Source: Bacillota bacterium (GTDB lineage: Bacteria > Bacillota > Clostridia > Oscillospirales > Acutalibacteraceae). From it: a stretch of DNA of 64,000 nt. Positions 6,945 through 14,079 of the stretch are shown here, one piece after another. Each line of letters starts with the position of its first letter. Position 1 is the stretch's first letter. The stretch covers positions 52,336-116,335 of the forward strand of contig JAETSA010000010.1 in NCBI GenBank assembly GCA_021769885.1. The letters run 5' to 3'. A program made the position numbers and the translations under genes. The notes beneath the pieces were generated by a model, which did not search any database, was not told the DNA's origin, and was given only the letters and a program-made list of their open reading frames with translations.

Positions 6945-7655
6945 ATCGTAGGGCGCGGGCTTGCTCGCGCCGCAGGATCTTGTATCGCGCAAAGAAAATT
7001 GGATTCGCAATTTGTAGGGGTCGCTGTTCTCGCCTGCCGGCTCGGTCGGTGCTTCTGCATACTTCCGTATGCAGAGGTCTCCACCGGAGACCCGCACCCC
7101 GCCCCTACGGGGGTAGGGCGGGGGCTTGCTCGCGCCGTTTTTTTGTTTGTGCTGACTTTTCGGTTGCTCGGGCGATTCGTGAATCGCCCCTACAGGCGTA
7201 GGGAACAACCTCTGTGTTGTTCCGTGAAGTTTCAGAAGATTTCAGCGGGTCGCGGGCGAACGCAGTTCGCCCCTACAGGCGTAGGAAAGGACCGAAGACG
7301 CGTTCCGTAAAGTTCACACAAAATAAATTGAATCTGCGCGTAGGGACGGACGTCCCGTCCGTCCGCGGGTCGCCGAGGTCGGCGACCCCTACGGGTTGCG
7401 TTTCACCATTGGGTTTGCGCCAAAATCAACCGTGCTCGGGCGATTCGTGAATCGCCCCTACGGGTTGCGATTCATCGTTTATTTGTTTTGATTTTTGCGG
7501 GCGCGCAATGCGCGTCCCTACGGTCGGGTAGGTGTAGGGCGGGGGCTTGCTCGCGCCGTTGATGCGCTCGGGCGGATGAAGTTACGGCTTCGCCATTACC
7601 CTTTTGTCGCTTCGCGACATTTTCCCTAAAAGGGAAATCTTCATCCGCCCCTACG
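6945..7655. repeat. Intergenic hairpin-repeat cluster 2 (largest)
   Basis: About 700 bp with no credible gene, built from at least nine hairpin modules. Examples of inner arms are CGATTCGTGAATCG, CGAACGCAGTTCG and GGACGTCCCGTCC. It contains one copy of the 85-bp composite module (about 7018-7105), in the GCATAC/GTATGC version, and a second composite module (7571-7655) with a GTCGC-TTC-GCGAC stem. Short frames through it carry no ribosome sites and follow the repeats. Confidence 0.85.
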
Positions 7656-7670
7656 TTATCCTACTGCAAA

Positions 7671-7716
7671 AGAAACCCCTTAGATTTTCAGTTTCTGAAA
7701 ATCTAAGGGGTTGTTT
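7671..7716 (-). terminator. Terminator of the efp-CD1247 gene group
   Basis: A long near-perfect palindrome: AACCCCTTAGATTTTCAG pairs with its complement around a three-base loop, followed on the minus strand by TTTCTTTT. It lies 40 bp past the stop of the zinc-ribbon gene. Confidence 0.85.
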
Positions 7717-7756
7717 AAATGCTTTTTGTTTTATGCGCGTGTAATGTGCGTGAAAA

Positions 7757-8191
7757 TTATTCTGCGTCGCCTTCGTCGCAATCGCAGTCACAGCCGCAAT
7801 CGCAGTCGCAGTCTTCCAGCTCAAATTCAAGCTTCTCGCCGCAGGCGGGGCAAGCCGCAAAGCCTGCGTCAATGTCTTCGCCGTCAAAGAAGACGGTTTC
7901 GCCGCAAGCGGGGCAGTCTACCTCGTAAACGTCCTCGTCATCGTCACAGCAGCAGTCATCATCGCAGTCGTCTTCGTAAACAAATTCCTCCAAATCGCTG
8001 AGGTCTTCGTCTACTGCATCGACCTGCTCGGTGAGCATAGCGACTTCATCCTCTAAATCGGATACGGTCAAAGAAAGGTCGTCAATCACATCAAGCATCG
8101 CTTTGATGATTTTGGTGGTGTCCTTGTCGTCATCGAGGTCAAGACCCTCAAAAAGGCCTCTGAGATATGCGGATTTTTCCGTAACAGTCAT
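7757..8191 (-). CDS. CD1247-like protein with zinc ribbon and Cys/Asp-rich tail
   Basis: A 144-residue very acidic protein. Residues 1-75 are a helical, probably coiled-coil segment (TEKSAYLRGLFEGLDLD then leucine-spaced heptads) like the CD1247 N-terminal domain of clostridial proteins. Next come an acidic cysteine cluster (DDCDDDCCCDDD) and two CPACGE knuckles that form a zinc ribbon. The C-terminus is DCDCDCGCDCDCDEGDAE, alternating Asp and Cys. The start is ATG 8191 because AGGAGG lies eight bases upstream. The gene follows efp by 22 bp and is probably cotranscribed. Metal binding is strongly suggested, but the role is unknown. Confidence 0.7.
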   Translation of the reverse strand: MTVTEKSAYLRGLFEGLDLDDDKDTTKIIKAMLDVIDDLSLTVSDLEDEVAMLTEQVDAVDEDLSDLEEFVYEDDCDDDCCCDDDEDVYEVDCPACGETVFFDGEDIDAGFAACPACGEKLEFELEDCDCDCGCDCDCDEGDAE

Positions 8192-8213
8192 TTTGATTTC
8201 CTCCTGATTCAAT

Positions 8214-8771
8214 TTATGCGCGGGACATATACTCGCCGGTTCTGGTATCGATGTTGATCATTTCGCCCTCATCGATGAACAGCGGGACTTTAATCTCCGC
8301 ACCGGTTTCAAGTGTTGCGGGCTTGGTAGCGTTGGTTGCGGTGTCGCCCTTGAAGCCGGGGTCGGTCTTCGTAACTTCGAGAGTTACGAATGTCGGCGGT
8401 TCCACGCCGAACACCTTGCCTTTGTAGGAAAGGATTTTGCACGCCATATTCTCTTTGACAAATCTGAAGTTGTCGGAAAGGTCGGACGCGTTAATCGGTA
8501 CCATATCATAGGTTTCGGTGTCCATAAAGTAGTAAAGATCGCCGTCGTTGTAGGAATATTCCATTTCTTTTCTTTCAATGAAAGCGGTCGGGAATTTTGC
8601 CGTCGGGTTGTAGCTCTTTTCTACCACGGCACCTGTAATTACGTTTTTGGTTTTGGTGCGTACGAACGCAGCGCCTTTACCGGGCTTGACGTGCTGAAAT
8701 TCTACGACTTGCAGAACCTGCCCGTCCTCCTCAAATGTGACGCCGTTTCTGAAATCACCTGCTGTAATCAT
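8214..8771 (-). CDS. efp: Elongation factor P
   Basis: EF-P binds the ribosome between the P and E sites and relieves stalling at consecutive prolines. The 185-residue product has the three-barrel family length and starts [10 protein letters not shown]. The tip loop reads VKPGKGAAF with Lys32, the residue modified in many bacteria. I see no modification enzyme gene nearby. GGAGG eight bases before ATG 8771 sets the start, so upstream in-frame codons are not used. It sits between a Xaa-Pro aminopeptidase and the CD1247-like gene, an order common in Clostridia. Confidence 0.97.
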   Translation of the reverse strand: MITAGDFRNGVTFEEDGQVLQVVEFQHVKPGKGAAFVRTKTKNVITGAVVEKSYNPTAKFPTAFIERKEMEYSYNDGDLYYFMDTETYDMVPINASDLSDNFRFVKENMACKILSYKGKVFGVEPPTFVTLEVTKTDPGFKGDTATNATKPATLETGAEIKVPLFIDEGEMINIDTRTGEYMSRA

Positions 8772-8877
8772 ATTTTTATCCTCCGTTTTTAGACTGCGCA
8801 GACTTACGCCTAAAATACACAGTCGCATACTATCGTTACTATTTTATAGGATTGCTGTATATTTTTCAAGCCCTTTT

Positions 8878-9945
8878 TTACAGAATTATGAGCTCTTTGG
8901 GACATTGTGCCAAATTTTCGCACCCGTCGGACGTAATCAGCGCCATATCTTCGATGCGCACGCCGAATGCACCGGGCAAATAGATGCCGGGTTCGTTGGT
9001 GATGACATTGCCGATTTCGAGTATACTTTCCGCACGAGGGGAGAGATTTGGGAATTCGTGAATCTCCACACCGACGCCGTGCCCGGTGGAATGTGTGAAG
9101 TATTCCCCGTAGCTTGCCTGTGTGATGACATCGCGCGCAATCCTGTCTGCCTCACGGCAGGAAAGCCCGGGCTTTAAGGCGGCAAGCACGGCTTCCTGTG
9201 CACGCAAAACGGTATTGTATACCTCTTTTTGCCGTTCGCTCACCGCACCGACTGCGACGGTACGCGTCATATCGCTGTGGTAGCCGTCCACTACAGCACC
9301 GAAATCCATCGTGATAAAATCGCCGTTCTGCACAATATTGCCGTCGGGTACGCCGTGCGGCATCGAGGATTTTTTGCCGCTGACGGCGATGGTTTCAAAC
9401 GAAAGTGCCTGTGCACCGTGCGAAAGCATATAAAAATCCAGCTCCAGCGCGATTTCCTTTTCGGTTTTACCGGGGGTGATAAAGCCGAGAATATGGTCAA
9501 ACGCCGCCTCTGCGATGCGCTGTGCCGCTTTGATTTTTTTAATCTCCTGCGGTGTTTTGACCATACGGAGTGTGCGGATGATTCCGTCTAAAAGCGGGTC
9601 GGGAATTAAGTCGGCGGGCTTCAGGAAATCGCTGTACTTTGCGAATTCCGCCACGCTGATGCGCTCGGTTTCTACAGCGACCTTGGAAACACCCATTTCC
9701 GCAAAGATATCCGCAAGCTGTGTGCCGACCGACGCCTGCAGTACGACTTCACAGCTTGTAACTGCATTTTGCGCCGCTTCAATGTAGCGGCCGTCCGTGA
9801 TAAATACCGCGCGGTCTGCGCTGACGAGCAAAAATCCGTCACTCGACGCGAAGTCCGTAAAATAAAAGCGGTTTTCGGGGGAGGTAATCAGCGCACCGTC
9901 AAAGTGCTTGGTTTCCCGTATCCGTTTCTGCAAATCTTTAATCAT
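8878..9945 (-). CDS. Xaa-Pro aminopeptidase (peptidase M24B)
   Basis: A cytoplasmic dimetal peptidase that removes an N-terminal residue preceding proline. The 355 residues comprise a creatinase-like N-terminal domain (about 1-125) and a pita-bread catalytic domain. Metal ligands are visible in TMDFGAVVDGYHSDMTR (two Asp), STGHGVGVEIHE (His), TNEPGIY (Glu) and VRIEDM (Glu). The start is one of two tandem ATGs, and I prefer 9945, with GGTG six bases upstream. It overlaps the end of yqeG by 8 bp, so the two are translationally coupled. The pairing with efp, which also concerns proline, is common in Firmicutes. Confidence 0.93.
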   Translation of the reverse strand: MIKDLQKRIRETKHFDGALITSPENRFYFTDFASSDGFLLVSADRAVFITDGRYIEAAQNAVTSCEVVLQASVGTQLADIFAEMGVSKVAVETERISVAEFAKYSDFLKPADLIPDPLLDGIIRTLRMVKTPQEIKKIKAAQRIAEAAFDHILGFITPGKTEKEIALELDFYMLSHGAQALSFETIAVSGKKSSMPHGVPDGNIVQNGDFITMDFGAVVDGYHSDMTRTVAVGAVSERQKEVYNTVLRAQEAVLAALKPGLSCREADRIARDVITQASYGEYFTHSTGHGVGVEIHEFPNLSPRAESILEIGNVITNEPGIYLPGAFGVRIEDMALITSDGCENLAQCPKELIIL

Positions 9946-10468
9946 CATAAACACCGTACCCATGCATTTTTTCAAATTCTGCTAAAATCGGTTCTTCGCG
10001 CTTTTCTTTCCACGCATAATAGTGCGGATACAAACTTTTCATCGGAATAGGGTCTATACGCACGGCAATCGCGCCGCAGCGGTTTGCCGCCTTCACATCG
10101 GAGAAAAGCTGATCGCCGAGCATTGCAAGCTCCCGAATGTCTACGTGCATACGCCGTGCGGCGCGGTGCAGACCGTTCGCATACGGCTTCATCGACAGCG
10201 AAACAAACGGCAGTCCGAATTTTTTGGCAATCGGACCGACGCGGAAAATCGTGCCGTTGGAGATAATTGTAATCGGGAAGCCCGCCGCACGGATGGAGTC
10301 AATCCATTCCTGTGCGCCGTCAATGAATTTCAGCGTGCCGTCGGGGGCTAAGGTGTTGTCAATATCCAAGCCCACGGCTTTTGCACCCATTTTATGAAGA
10401 TCCTCGGGGGTAATGTCCAAAACAGACCGAAAGCGGTATTTCGGCATCAGTAAAGCGTTGTTTTTCAT
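9938..10468 (-). CDS. YqeG-family HAD phosphatase
   Basis: A 176-residue HAD-superfamily IIIA phosphatase. Motif I is GLDIDNTLAP with the nucleophile and acid/base Asp pair, motif II is TIISNG, and the MLGDQLFSDVKAA segment gives the conserved acidic residues. YqeG proteins are widespread in Firmicutes. Their substrate is not firmly known, though some relatives are linked to phosphatidylglycerophosphate or ribosome-associated gene clusters. The gene is followed by the overlapping peptidase gene and then efp, so the order is yqeG-pepP-efp-CD1247 in one direction. Confidence 0.88.
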   Translation of the reverse strand: MKNNALLMPKYRFRSVLDITPEDLHKMGAKAVGLDIDNTLAPDGTLKFIDGAQEWIDSIRAAGFPITIISNGTIFRVGPIAKKFGLPFVSLSMKPYANGLHRAARRMHVDIRELAMLGDQLFSDVKAANRCGAIAVRIDPIPMKSLYPHYYAWKEKREEPILAEFEKMHGYGVYDD

Positions 10469-10480
10469 AGCAATGTCACC

Positions 10481-10513
10481 AAAAAAGAAAAACGGGCAAA
10501 GCCCGTTTTCCCC
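10481..10513 (-). terminator. Terminator of rpsU
   Basis: AAAACGGGC pairs with GCCCGTTTT around a short loop, with a T-rich tail on the minus strand. It lies between rpsU and yqeG. Confidence 0.85.
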
Positions 10514-10521
10514 TTCGTTTT

Positions 10522-10698
10522 TTACTTATACTTTCTTTTACGAGCGGCTTCTGATTTTTTCTTTCTTTTTACAGAAGGCTTCTCGTAATGCTCTCTTTTA
10601 CGAACTTCTTGAATAACGCCGTCACGAGAGGTTTGTCTTTTAAAGCGACGAAGCGCGCTTTCCAAGGACTCGTTGTCCTTGACTTTTACCTGGCTCAT
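10522..10698 (-). CDS. rpsU: 30S ribosomal protein S21
   Basis: A 58-residue basic protein of the small ribosomal subunit, involved in initiation near the anti-Shine-Dalgarno region of 16S rRNA. The N-terminus [21 protein letters not shown] and the lysine/arginine-rich tail are diagnostic. The start is ATG 10698 with AGGGAGG seven bases upstream. A frame that extends to 10929 is spurious because it crosses the promoter. It has its own consensus promoter and terminator. Confidence 0.95.
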   Translation of the reverse strand: MSQVKVKDNESLESALRRFKRQTSRDGVIQEVRKREHYEKPSVKRKKKSEAARKRKYK

Positions 10699-10734
10699 CT
10701 TATTCCCTCCCTTTACTTGTTGAGATACCCCACA

Positions 10735-10763
10735 ATTATAACGCAAGGTTTTTCCCGTGTCAA
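10735..10763 (-). promoter_or_regulatory. Consensus promoter of rpsU
   Basis: On the minus strand a perfect TTGACA (10758-10763) is 17 bp from a perfect TATAAT (10735-10740). The stretch 10764-11035 further upstream holds no gene that I can support. Confidence 0.9.
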
Positions 10764-11035
10764 GCAAAAAACCGCAGATTGTTTCGTCTTTTCTGCAATC
10801 TTCCGTGAATTTTGTCGGATGTACGGAAAAACTGCACGGTTTGTTTACAATTTGTTCACAAATCTGTATGTAAATTGCAATAATCGGGTGGTATTCTATC
10901 CTCACAAGGCAGGGATGAGTCCCCTGCATATCGCACCGTATTTGCAGTGGTGAGCAAATACCGCGATCCTATTTGTCTGATATCCTTCCGAAACCTCCAC
11001 GCTGCGGCGTTGGGGGTTTCTCTCTTTTTGGGGGA

Positions 11036-11465
11036 AATCCAACGGTGATGCACAACCCCGTAGGGGCGATTCACGAATCGCCCGCAACAGCATTCGGTTT
11101 TTCTCAATCTAACGGTAATGCGCAACCCGTAGGGGCGAACTGCGTTCGCCCGCAAGCGGACAGCCGCGAGGGCTATCCCTACGGTGTGCAAAACAACATA
11201 CCGAACCGCAGGGGCGGGGTGCGGGTCTCCGGTGGAGACCTCTGCATACGGAAGTATGCAGAATCATCGACCGAGCCGGCAGGCGAGACCTTCCGTGCCC
11301 GCCCGAGCAACCTTGCAAATTTGCGCAAACGAAACGGCGATGCGCAACCCGTAGGGGGCGACGACTCGGCGCCCCGAGTACGGTTGGACTTTGCACAAAC
11401 CCAACGGCGGTGCGCGCCCGCGGACGGACGGGACGTCCGTCCCTACGCGCAAGTCCAATTCACTT
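11036..11465. repeat. Intergenic hairpin-repeat cluster 3
   Basis: A run of modules separated by linkers of the form AATCCAACGGTGATGCACAA. Inner arms include CGATTCACGAATCG, CGAACTGCGTTCG and GGACGGGACGTCC. An inverted copy of the 85-bp composite module (GCATAC/GTATGC version) spans about 11211-11300. Frames of over 90 codons cross it on both strands, but they have no start signals and repeat with the modules. Confidence 0.85.
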
Positions 11466-11572
11466 TGCGCTGTGTGAGATTCTTCACCTGCGGTTCAGAA
11501 TGACAGGTTTATGCAGACTCCGCGCAAAACGTAAATCAAACTCCGCGCAAAACGTAAATCGGATACCCCCCC

Positions 11573-11602
11573 TTGACATTTTCCATAGAAATGCGGTATA
11601 CT
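11573..11602 (+). promoter_or_regulatory. Promoter of the Fur-family operon
   Basis: TTGACA (11573-11578), an 18-bp spacer and TATACT (11597-11602), about 50 bp before the regulator gene. Confidence 0.8.
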
Positions 11603-11615
11603 TACGCTTACAAAA

Positions 11616-11630
11616 TGAAAACGATTTTCA
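11616..11630. promoter_or_regulatory. Fur-type operator (TGAAAAC-G-ATTTTCA)
   Basis: A 15-bp 7-1-7 inverted repeat with one mismatch. It has the architecture of Gram-positive Fur/Zur/PerR boxes and lies between the -10 box and the regulator start, which is ideal for autorepression. Confidence 0.65.
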
Positions 11631-11654
11631 AATTCAAATTCGGAGCGCGCAGAA

Positions 11655-12068
11655 ATGGCATATAAAACACGGCAAAGTGCAGAGATATTATCTCTGCTCG
11701 CGCAGAATCGGGAGCGGCATCTCACCGCTGAAGAAGTGTACCTTTCTCTGAAAAACAAAGGGGAACAGATTGGGCAGACCACGGTCTACCGTCAGTTGGA
11801 GCGGCTGTTCTCCGAGGGGCGGGTGCGCAAGTTTCTCGGGGCGGATGGGCACGGCGCGTGCTTTCAATATGCAGAGGACGGCGAGGTCTGCCGTGCGCAT
11901 TACCATTTAAAATGTATTTCGTGCGGCTGTCTTTTGCATGCGGAATGCGAGTTTTTAAACACGCTTTCCGAACACATACAAAAAGAGCACGGATTTACGG
12001 TGGACAACGGACGCACGGTATTTTACGGGCTGTGCGCCGAATGCGCCGAAAAAGGAGAAACACTGTGA
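11655..12068 (+). CDS. Fur-family metalloregulator
   Basis: A 137-residue repressor of the Fur/Zur/PerR/Mur family. The N-terminal winged helix (about 1-75) includes HLTAEEVYLSLK and IGQTTVYRQLERL, the recognition helix. The C-terminal dimer domain has HYHLKCISCGC and LCAEC, whose two CxxC pairs make the structural zinc site. Which metal it senses cannot be read directly. The next gene overlaps it by four bases and encodes a heavy-metal exporter-like protein, and a Fur-type box precedes it, so a metal-homeostasis operon is likely. Zur and manganese-sensing are both open. Confidence 0.9.
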   Translation: MAYKTRQSAEILSLLAQNRERHLTAEEVYLSLKNKGEQIGQTTVYRQLERLFSEGRVRKFLGADGHGACFQYAEDGEVCRAHYHLKCISCGCLLHAECEFLNTLSEHIQKEHGFTVDNGRTVFYGLCAECAEKGETL

Positions 12069-12955
12069 TTCAAAGCTTACACGCGGGTGCAGAGATGTCT
12101 TTAGATATTGCGGACATCGTATTGGACACCCTTTTGGATTCTTTAAAAATTTTACCGTTTCTATTTTTGGCATTTGTAATTATAGAGCTGTTGGAGCACC
12201 GCGCGAACGGCAGAATTGAGCGCTTTTTTGCCACGGCGGGGAAAGCGGGCCCGGCGGCGGGTGCGTTGCTAGGCTGTGTGCCGCAATGCGGATTTTCCGT
12301 GCTGTGTGCCAATCTGTATTCGGGCGGTGTCGTGACGCTTGGCACGCTGATTGCGGTTTTTCTTTCCACCTCGGATGAGGCGGTGCTGTTGCTTGCCGCT
12401 GCACCGCAGCAGCTCCCCGCATTGCTGAAGCTTCTGCTTTGTAAGGTATGTATTGCCGTCGCGGCAGGCTATCTTGTGGACTTTTTCGGGCGCAAAAAGC
12501 ATCGGCAAGGCGTCGGCAGCCTGCACGAGATTTGTGACCACGAGCATTGCGGATGCGAAAAGCACAAGGGCATTTGGATTCCCGCGCTTTTGCACACGGT
12601 AAAGATTTTCGGTTTTTTACTGTTGTTTACCCTTTTGTTGAATTTTTTGGTTGCGTGGCTTGGGCACGAGCGGTTGGAAGTACTGTTGCTGCACGATTCG
12701 TTTTTACAGCCCTTGGCGGCGGCATTGCTTGGATTTTTACCGAACTGCGCGGCATCTGTGCTGCTGACGCAGTTGTATTTAGAGGGCACGCTCAGCTTCG
12801 GTGCGGTAGTTGCGGGGCTTTGCACGGGTGCAGGCGCGGGACTTTTGGTATTGTTCCGAGAGAATCGGCACGTGAAAGACAATCTGAAAATTATGGCGAT
12901 TTTATATGCCGTTGCCGCCGTTTCAGGTGTAGTTTTGCAGGCGGTGGGGATTTAA
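12065..12955 (+). CDS. Putative heavy-metal/manganese exporter (ArsP_2-like)
   Basis: A 296-residue integral membrane protein with about eight to ten membrane segments in two halves. Each half has a related signature, LLGCVPQCGFSVL near residue 68 and LLGFLPNCAASVL near 220, which points to an internal duplication. This matches the ArsP_2 / putative manganese transporter family. A cytoplasmic loop reads EICDHEHCGCEKHK, a His/Cys cluster likely to bind metal. The start is GTG 12065, which overlaps the regulator stop, and AAGGAG lies eight bases before it. Export direction and substrate are inference from family and operon. Confidence 0.8.
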   Translation: MIQSLHAGAEMSLDIADIVLDTLLDSLKILPFLFLAFVIIELLEHRANGRIERFFATAGKAGPAAGALLGCVPQCGFSVLCANLYSGGVVTLGTLIAVFLSTSDEAVLLLAAAPQQLPALLKLLLCKVCIAVAAGYLVDFFGRKKHRQGVGSLHEICDHEHCGCEKHKGIWIPALLHTVKIFGFLLLFTLLLNFLVAWLGHERLEVLLLHDSFLQPLAAALLGFLPNCAASVLLTQLYLEGTLSFGAVVAGLCTGAGAGLLVLFRENRHVKDNLKIMAILYAVAAVSGVVLQAVGI

Positions 12956-12994
12956 CCACGCGGTGTATTCTGTGCTTACACCGACAGCGAATCA

Positions 12995-13300
12995 CAACCC
13001 GTAGGGGCGCCCGCGCCCGCGGGTCGCTGAGGGTGCGGGTGTCCGGCGGACACCTCTAAGCGAAGCTTAGAAGCACCGACCGAGCCGGCAGGCGAGAACA
13101 GCGTCCCCTACAATTTGCGAATCCAATTTATATTGTGCATAACTTCACGGAACAACACAGAGGTTGTTCCCTACGTTTGTAGGGGCGATTCACGAATCGC
13201 CCGAACGCGGTTGAGATTTGCGCGAACCCAACGGCGAAACGCAAATCTCGTAGGGGCGAACTGCGTGTCAACGGACGGACAAGGATGTCCGTCCCTACCA
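12995..13300. repeat. Intergenic hairpin-repeat cluster 4
   Basis: Contains an inverted copy of the 85-bp composite module (about 13024-13115; TAAGCGAAGCTTA and GTGTCCGGCGGACAC stems), followed by GGAACAACACAGAGGTTGTTCC, CGATTCACGAATCG and GGACGGACAAGGATGTCC modules. Confidence 0.85.
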
Positions 13301-13325
13301 CACTCAGAATAACAAAAAAGGTGTT

Positions 13326-13823
13326 ATGATGACCAAAGAAAGCTATTTGCGCCTCGGTGCGCCTTTTCGAAAAAATGCGGTACTTCGCCGTTTGCTTGTG
13401 TATACGGATTTAATTTTGACAGGGCTTGTGTATCTGTCCTATCCGATTTTGCTTTGCGTACTGCTTTTCACAAAGGATGCGCGCTTTTGGCGTTGCTTGT
13501 TTGTGCCTGCCGTTTCCTTTTTGGCAGTGAGCGGAATACGTAAGCTGATAGACGCCGAGCGTCCGTATGACAAGCTGCATTTTCGCCCGCTGTTAAATAA
13601 AACCAAGCACGGGGAATCCTTCCCGAGCCGTCACGTGTTTTCCGTGTTTGTGATTGCAATGGCATTTTATTACACCTGTATACCTGTCGGCGTGGTGCTA
13701 ACCGTGTTCGGTGTGCTGATGGCGGCGGAGCGCGTGGTCGGCGGTGTGCACTTCCCGCGCGATGTTTTGGCAGGCGCGGCCATCGGCATTTTGTCAGGTG
13801 TAGTTGGATTTTTTGTAATCTGA
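13326..13823 (+). CDS. PAP2-superfamily membrane phosphatase
   Basis: A 165-residue membrane protein with about five hydrophobic segments. The acid-phosphatase triad of motifs is complete: KLIDAERP (motif 1), PSRH (motif 2, catalytic His) and ERVVGGVHFPRD (motif 3). Members dephosphorylate lipid pyrophosphates such as undecaprenyl-PP or phosphatidic acid at the outer membrane face. AAAGGTG precedes ATG 13326. It stands between a repeat cluster and the AT-rich restriction island. The substrate cannot be decided. Confidence 0.88.
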   Translation: MMTKESYLRLGAPFRKNAVLRRLLVYTDLILTGLVYLSYPILLCVLLFTKDARFWRCLFVPAVSFLAVSGIRKLIDAERPYDKLHFRPLLNKTKHGESFPSRHVFSVFVIAMAFYYTCIPVGVVLTVFGVLMAAERVVGGVHFPRDVLAGAAIGILSGVVGFFVI

Positions 13824-13969
13824 AGATCATGCCTTATTTTGATATCATACGTACACCTTTCGAGAATTTAAATATATTATTGCCATTTGCTACAAAGTAT
13901 ACTATAATAAATGCTGTACTTTTATAGCTGTGTTTCAGTGAAGATATCAGTACGAATATGCTTGCAAAG

Positions 13970-14079
13970 TGGGTAAGTATATTCGTTGCGATGAATATGT
14001 TAACGAACGTAGAAACCGTCTTACATGCAGACTGAATGATATTGTTAAGGTAATTACTAATGCAGAGAAGGGCAGATGA
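13970..14079 (+). other. Short open frame joined to the methyltransferase start
   Basis: Reading from GTG 13970, and open back to a stop at 13940-13942, a frame runs through VGKYIRCDEYVNERRNRLTC and ends in TGA 14077-14079, overlapping the methyltransferase ATG as ATGA. It has no convincing ribosome site. The amino-acid mix looks coding and the four-base overlap suggests a former or present upstream gene, for example a truncated regulator of the island. I cannot name it. Confidence 0.25.

Noticed and set aside
10973..11503. 176-codon frame across repeat cluster 3
   Set aside because: Its residues simply translate the hairpin modules and linkers. Similar peptides recur in other clusters, and there is no start signal.
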